DNA of 7,670 bases. Source: Actinomycetales bacterium (lineage in GTDB: Bacteria; Actinomycetota; Actinomycetes; Actinomycetales; Cellulomonadaceae). Within the stretch, counting starts at the first letter, position 1. Each line of letters opens with the position of its first letter. The notes under the pieces are model-generated. The model was not told where the DNA came from and ran no database searches. It saw nothing but the letters and a program-made list of their open reading frames with translations. The position numbers were made by a program, and so were the translations under genes. The stretch covers positions 1 to 7,670 of the forward strand of contig JAAYZM010000450.1 in assembly GCA_012514835.1 (NCBI GenBank), in the 5' to 3' direction. Shown here one piece after another: positions 5,962 through 7,670 of this stretch.

Positions 5962-6884
5962 GTGCCGTGAACAGAGCCGAGCTCTTCGTCGAGCACCGCC
6001 CTACGATGCTCGCGGCCGCGTACCGCGTCACGGGCTCGCGACACGATGCGGAGGACGTCGTCCAGGAGGCGTGGCTCTCGTGGTCGAAGATCGACCCCAC
6101 GACGGTGCGCGAACCGCGCAGCTTCCTCGCCGTCATGGTGTCGCGGCTCGCGCTCAACGCGGTCCGGTCACGCCAGCGCCGGCGCGAGGAGTACATCGGC
6201 CCGTGGTTGCCCGAGCCCGTGGTGGACGACGGCGATCCCCAGTGGGCCGTACTCCACGAGGAAGGACTCGGCCAGGCCCTCGACTTCGTGCTCTCGACCC
6301 TGACGCCCGAGCAAGCCACCGCGTTCGTCCTGCGCAAGCTTCTCGACGTCGACTACGCCGATATCGCCGAGGCGCTCGGTTCGAGCCCGGGCGCGGCCCG
6401 GCAGCACGTCTCTCGAGCACTCCGGGCAGTCACCGATGCCCTCGGCGACGCCCTGCCGGACCAGGCCGACCGCGACGGCCGCGCGCTCGCGGCTCTCGCC
6501 CAGGCAGTCACGACGGGCGACGTGGCGCGCGTCGCCGAGCTCCTCGCGCACGACGCGGTCCTCTACTCCGACGGCGGCGGGAAGGCCCATGCGGCGCTGC
6601 GTCCCGTCGTCGGCCCGGACAAGATCGCGCGGTTCCTTCTCGGTATCGCCGCTGGCCCTCGCGTCACGATGGCGCCCGCACGGATCAACGGCAGCGCGGG
6701 CGTCGTCTTCCTCGAGGCTGGCATCGTCTCGACGGCCGCGACCCTCAGGGCGAGCGAGATCGGCATCGTGGGTCTGTACTTCGTGCGCAATCCCGACAAG
6801 CTCGAGTCGATCACCCTCGCGACCGGCACACCGAACGACGAGGTGCGCCAGTATGGGACGAGCACCACCCTGGAGGAGCTGTGA
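5958..6884 (+). CDS. ECF41-family RNA polymerase sigma factor (SigJ-type) with fused SnoaL-like regulatory domain
   Basis: 308 residues. Sigma region 2 spans about 7-75 (DAEDVVQEAWLSW at 30-42) and region 4 about 105-160 (LTPEQATAFVLRKLLDVDYADIAEALG, with the helix-turn-helix near 131-156). A SnoaL-like extension follows (about 172-285). The three ECF41 marks are all present: WLPEP in the linker (83-87), DGGGK (205-209) and NPDKL (278-282). In this family the extension takes the place of a separate anti-sigma factor and both enables and restrains activity; accordingly no anti-sigma gene is present here. Mycobacterial SigJ is of the same type. About 26 residues follow NPDKL. The ATG overlaps the oxidoreductase stop by 4 bases, and the next gene overlaps it by GTGA. 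Likely autoregulated through TGTCACA at 4756. Confidence 0.96.
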   Translation: MSAVNRAELFVEHRPTMLAAAYRVTGSRHDAEDVVQEAWLSWSKIDPTTVREPRSFLAVMVSRLALNAVRSRQRRREEYIGPWLPEPVVDDGDPQWAVLHEEGLGQALDFVLSTLTPEQATAFVLRKLLDVDYADIAEALGSSPGAARQHVSRALRAVTDALGDALPDQADRDGRALAALAQAVTTGDVARVAELLAHDAVLYSDGGGKAHAALRPVVGPDKIARFLLGIAAGPRVTMAPARINGSAGVVFLEAGIVSTAATLRASEIGIVGLYFVRNPDKLESITLATGTPNDEVRQYGTSTTLEEL

Positions 6885-7670
6885 GCCTCGACCCGACCGC
6901 ACCGCCCGCGAGCGGTGCCGTCGACCCCGCCCGGTCGACCGGGCCGTCCCGCTCGCGAGAGCTCTCGGTGTCCGTCGTCATCCCGGTGCGCGACGACGCC
7001 GAAGAGCTCGAGAAGTGTCTCGCGCTGCTGGCTCGACAGTCGGTGCGTCCGTTCGAGGTCGTCGTCGTGGACAACGGGTCGACCGACGCCTCGGCCGAGG
7101 TGGCAAGGCGATGGGGCGCCGTCGTCGTCGTCGAACCCCGTCCCGGTATCCCCGCCGCTGCCGCCACGGGCTACGACGCGGCGCGGGGCCAGATCATCGC
7201 CCGGCTCGATGCAGACTCCCGCCCTGACGAGCGCTGGATCGCCACGGCCGTCGAGCTCCTCTCCGAGCGGGCCGATCTCGACGCCCTCACGGGTACGGGC
7301 CTCTTTCACGACCTGCCGCGCGGGCTGCGCACCGTCGCCTCAGTCGGCTACCTCGGCTCGTACTACGTGCTGACCCATCTCGCCGTGGGCAACGTGCCGC
7401 TGTGGGGCTCGTGCATGGCCGTGCGCCGCGAGGTGTGGCTGCGGGTGCGCGAGGACGTCGAGCGGCTCGACGCCGAGGTGCACGACGACCTCGACCTCGC
7501 GTTCAAGCTCGGTCCCGGTGCGAGCTCGAAGCTCGTTCCCTCCTGGCGAGTGGGCGTCAGTGCGCGCTCGCTGCGCGGGCGAGCGCAACGACGACGGCGG
7601 CTCGACCGCGCGTGGCGCACGCTGCGGACCAACTGGGCGGACTCCCCGCCCTGGGAGCGGTGGGGCCACC
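6881..7670 (+). CDS. Family 2 glycosyltransferase (GT-A fold), partial at 3' end
   Basis: 263 codons are visible; the gene is cut by the right edge. A Pro/Ser-rich leader (1-27) precedes the GT-A fold: SVVIPVRDDAEELEKCL (31-47), the nucleotide-binding VVVDNGSTDA (61-70), the metal-binding DAD (110-112) in ARLDADSRPDERW, and HDDLDLAF (201-208), which probably supplies the acceptor-site acidic residues. A GSCMAVRREVW segment (176-186) is also typical of GT2 enzymes. It would transfer a sugar from a nucleotide-sugar donor to an envelope polymer, lipid or similar acceptor; donor and acceptor cannot be told. GTG at 6881 overlaps the sigma factor stop and has GGAGG (6872-6876) 4 bases before it, so it is translationally coupled to the sigma gene. 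A later GTG (codon 29) just before the fold is a less likely start. Membrane helices, if any, lie beyond the edge. Confidence 0.9.
   Translation, partial: MSLDPTAPPASGAVDPARSTGPSRSRELSVSVVIPVRDDAEELEKCLALLARQSVRPFEVVVVDNGSTDASAEVARRWGAVVVVEPRPGIPAAAATGYDAARGQIIARLDADSRPDERWIATAVELLSERADLDALTGTGLFHDLPRGLRTVASVGYLGSYYVLTHLAVGNVPLWGSCMAVRREVWLRVREDVERLDAEVHDDLDLAFKLGPGASSKLVPSWRVGVSARSLRGRAQRRRRLDRAWRTLRTNWADSPPWERWGH
6929..6944. repeat. 16-bp perfect palindrome near the 5' end of the glycosyltransferase gene
   Basis: GCCCGGTCGACCGGGC is perfectly self-complementary and lies 48 bases after the GTG, in codons for the probably disordered leader. In DNA this GC-rich one such palindrome in several kilobases is roughly expected by chance, so an operator role is only a possibility. 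Confidence 0.35.

Noticed and set aside
1..7670. tRNA, rRNA, CRISPR arrays, insertion sequences, phage or conjugation genes
   Set aside because: No matching sequence pattern, transposase-like frame, or regular repeats were seen; nearly all bases are accounted for by seven ordinary coding regions.

Overview
The window is very GC-rich, with strong codon-position bias and short intergenic gaps. It carries a GH43 glycosidase, an ECF41-type sigma factor and a candidate leaderless promoter. Together these suggest a high-GC actinobacterium, plausibly a plant-polymer-degrading member of the Micrococcales (Cellulomonas-like). The taxonomy is an inference from composition and gene content. Seven genes cover almost everything. 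I see no RNA genes, mobile elements or CRISPR.

Left block (minus strand, 1-2039): an SPFH/SHOCT protein is followed 8 bases later by a double zinc-ribbon protein that runs off the left edge. The pair resembles the YdjI/YdjG components of the Bacillus PspA membrane-stress module. A 153-base divergent intergenic region (2040-2192) separates it from the plus-strand genes.

Middle block (plus strand, 2193-4711): an MscS-like mechanosensitive channel, probably translated from a leaderless mRNA, overlaps by 4 bases (ATGA) with a cytoplasmic GH43 beta-xylosidase/arabinofuranosidase-type enzyme.

Right block (plus strand, 4756-7670): an NDH-2/AIF-like FAD oxidoreductase, an ECF41 sigma factor with its fused regulatory C-terminal domain, and a family 2 glycosyltransferase cut by the right edge. 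They are chained by ATGA and GTGA overlaps, so they look like one translationally coupled operon. Upstream lies TGTCACA-N16-TGTC, which closely matches the promoter type I recall for ECF41 sigma factors and predicts autoregulation.

The most interesting structure is a nested inverted repeat (12-bp outer stem, 6-bp inner stem) between this promoter and the oxidoreductase start. Its right arm contains the Shine-Dalgarno sequence, and its left arm overlaps the predicted -10. Transcripts started by the sigma factor should therefore lack most of the left arm and have a free ribosome site. Read-through transcripts from the upstream MscS-GH43 unit would carry both arms and mask it. This suggests a translational insulator that makes the stress operon respond only to its own promoter.
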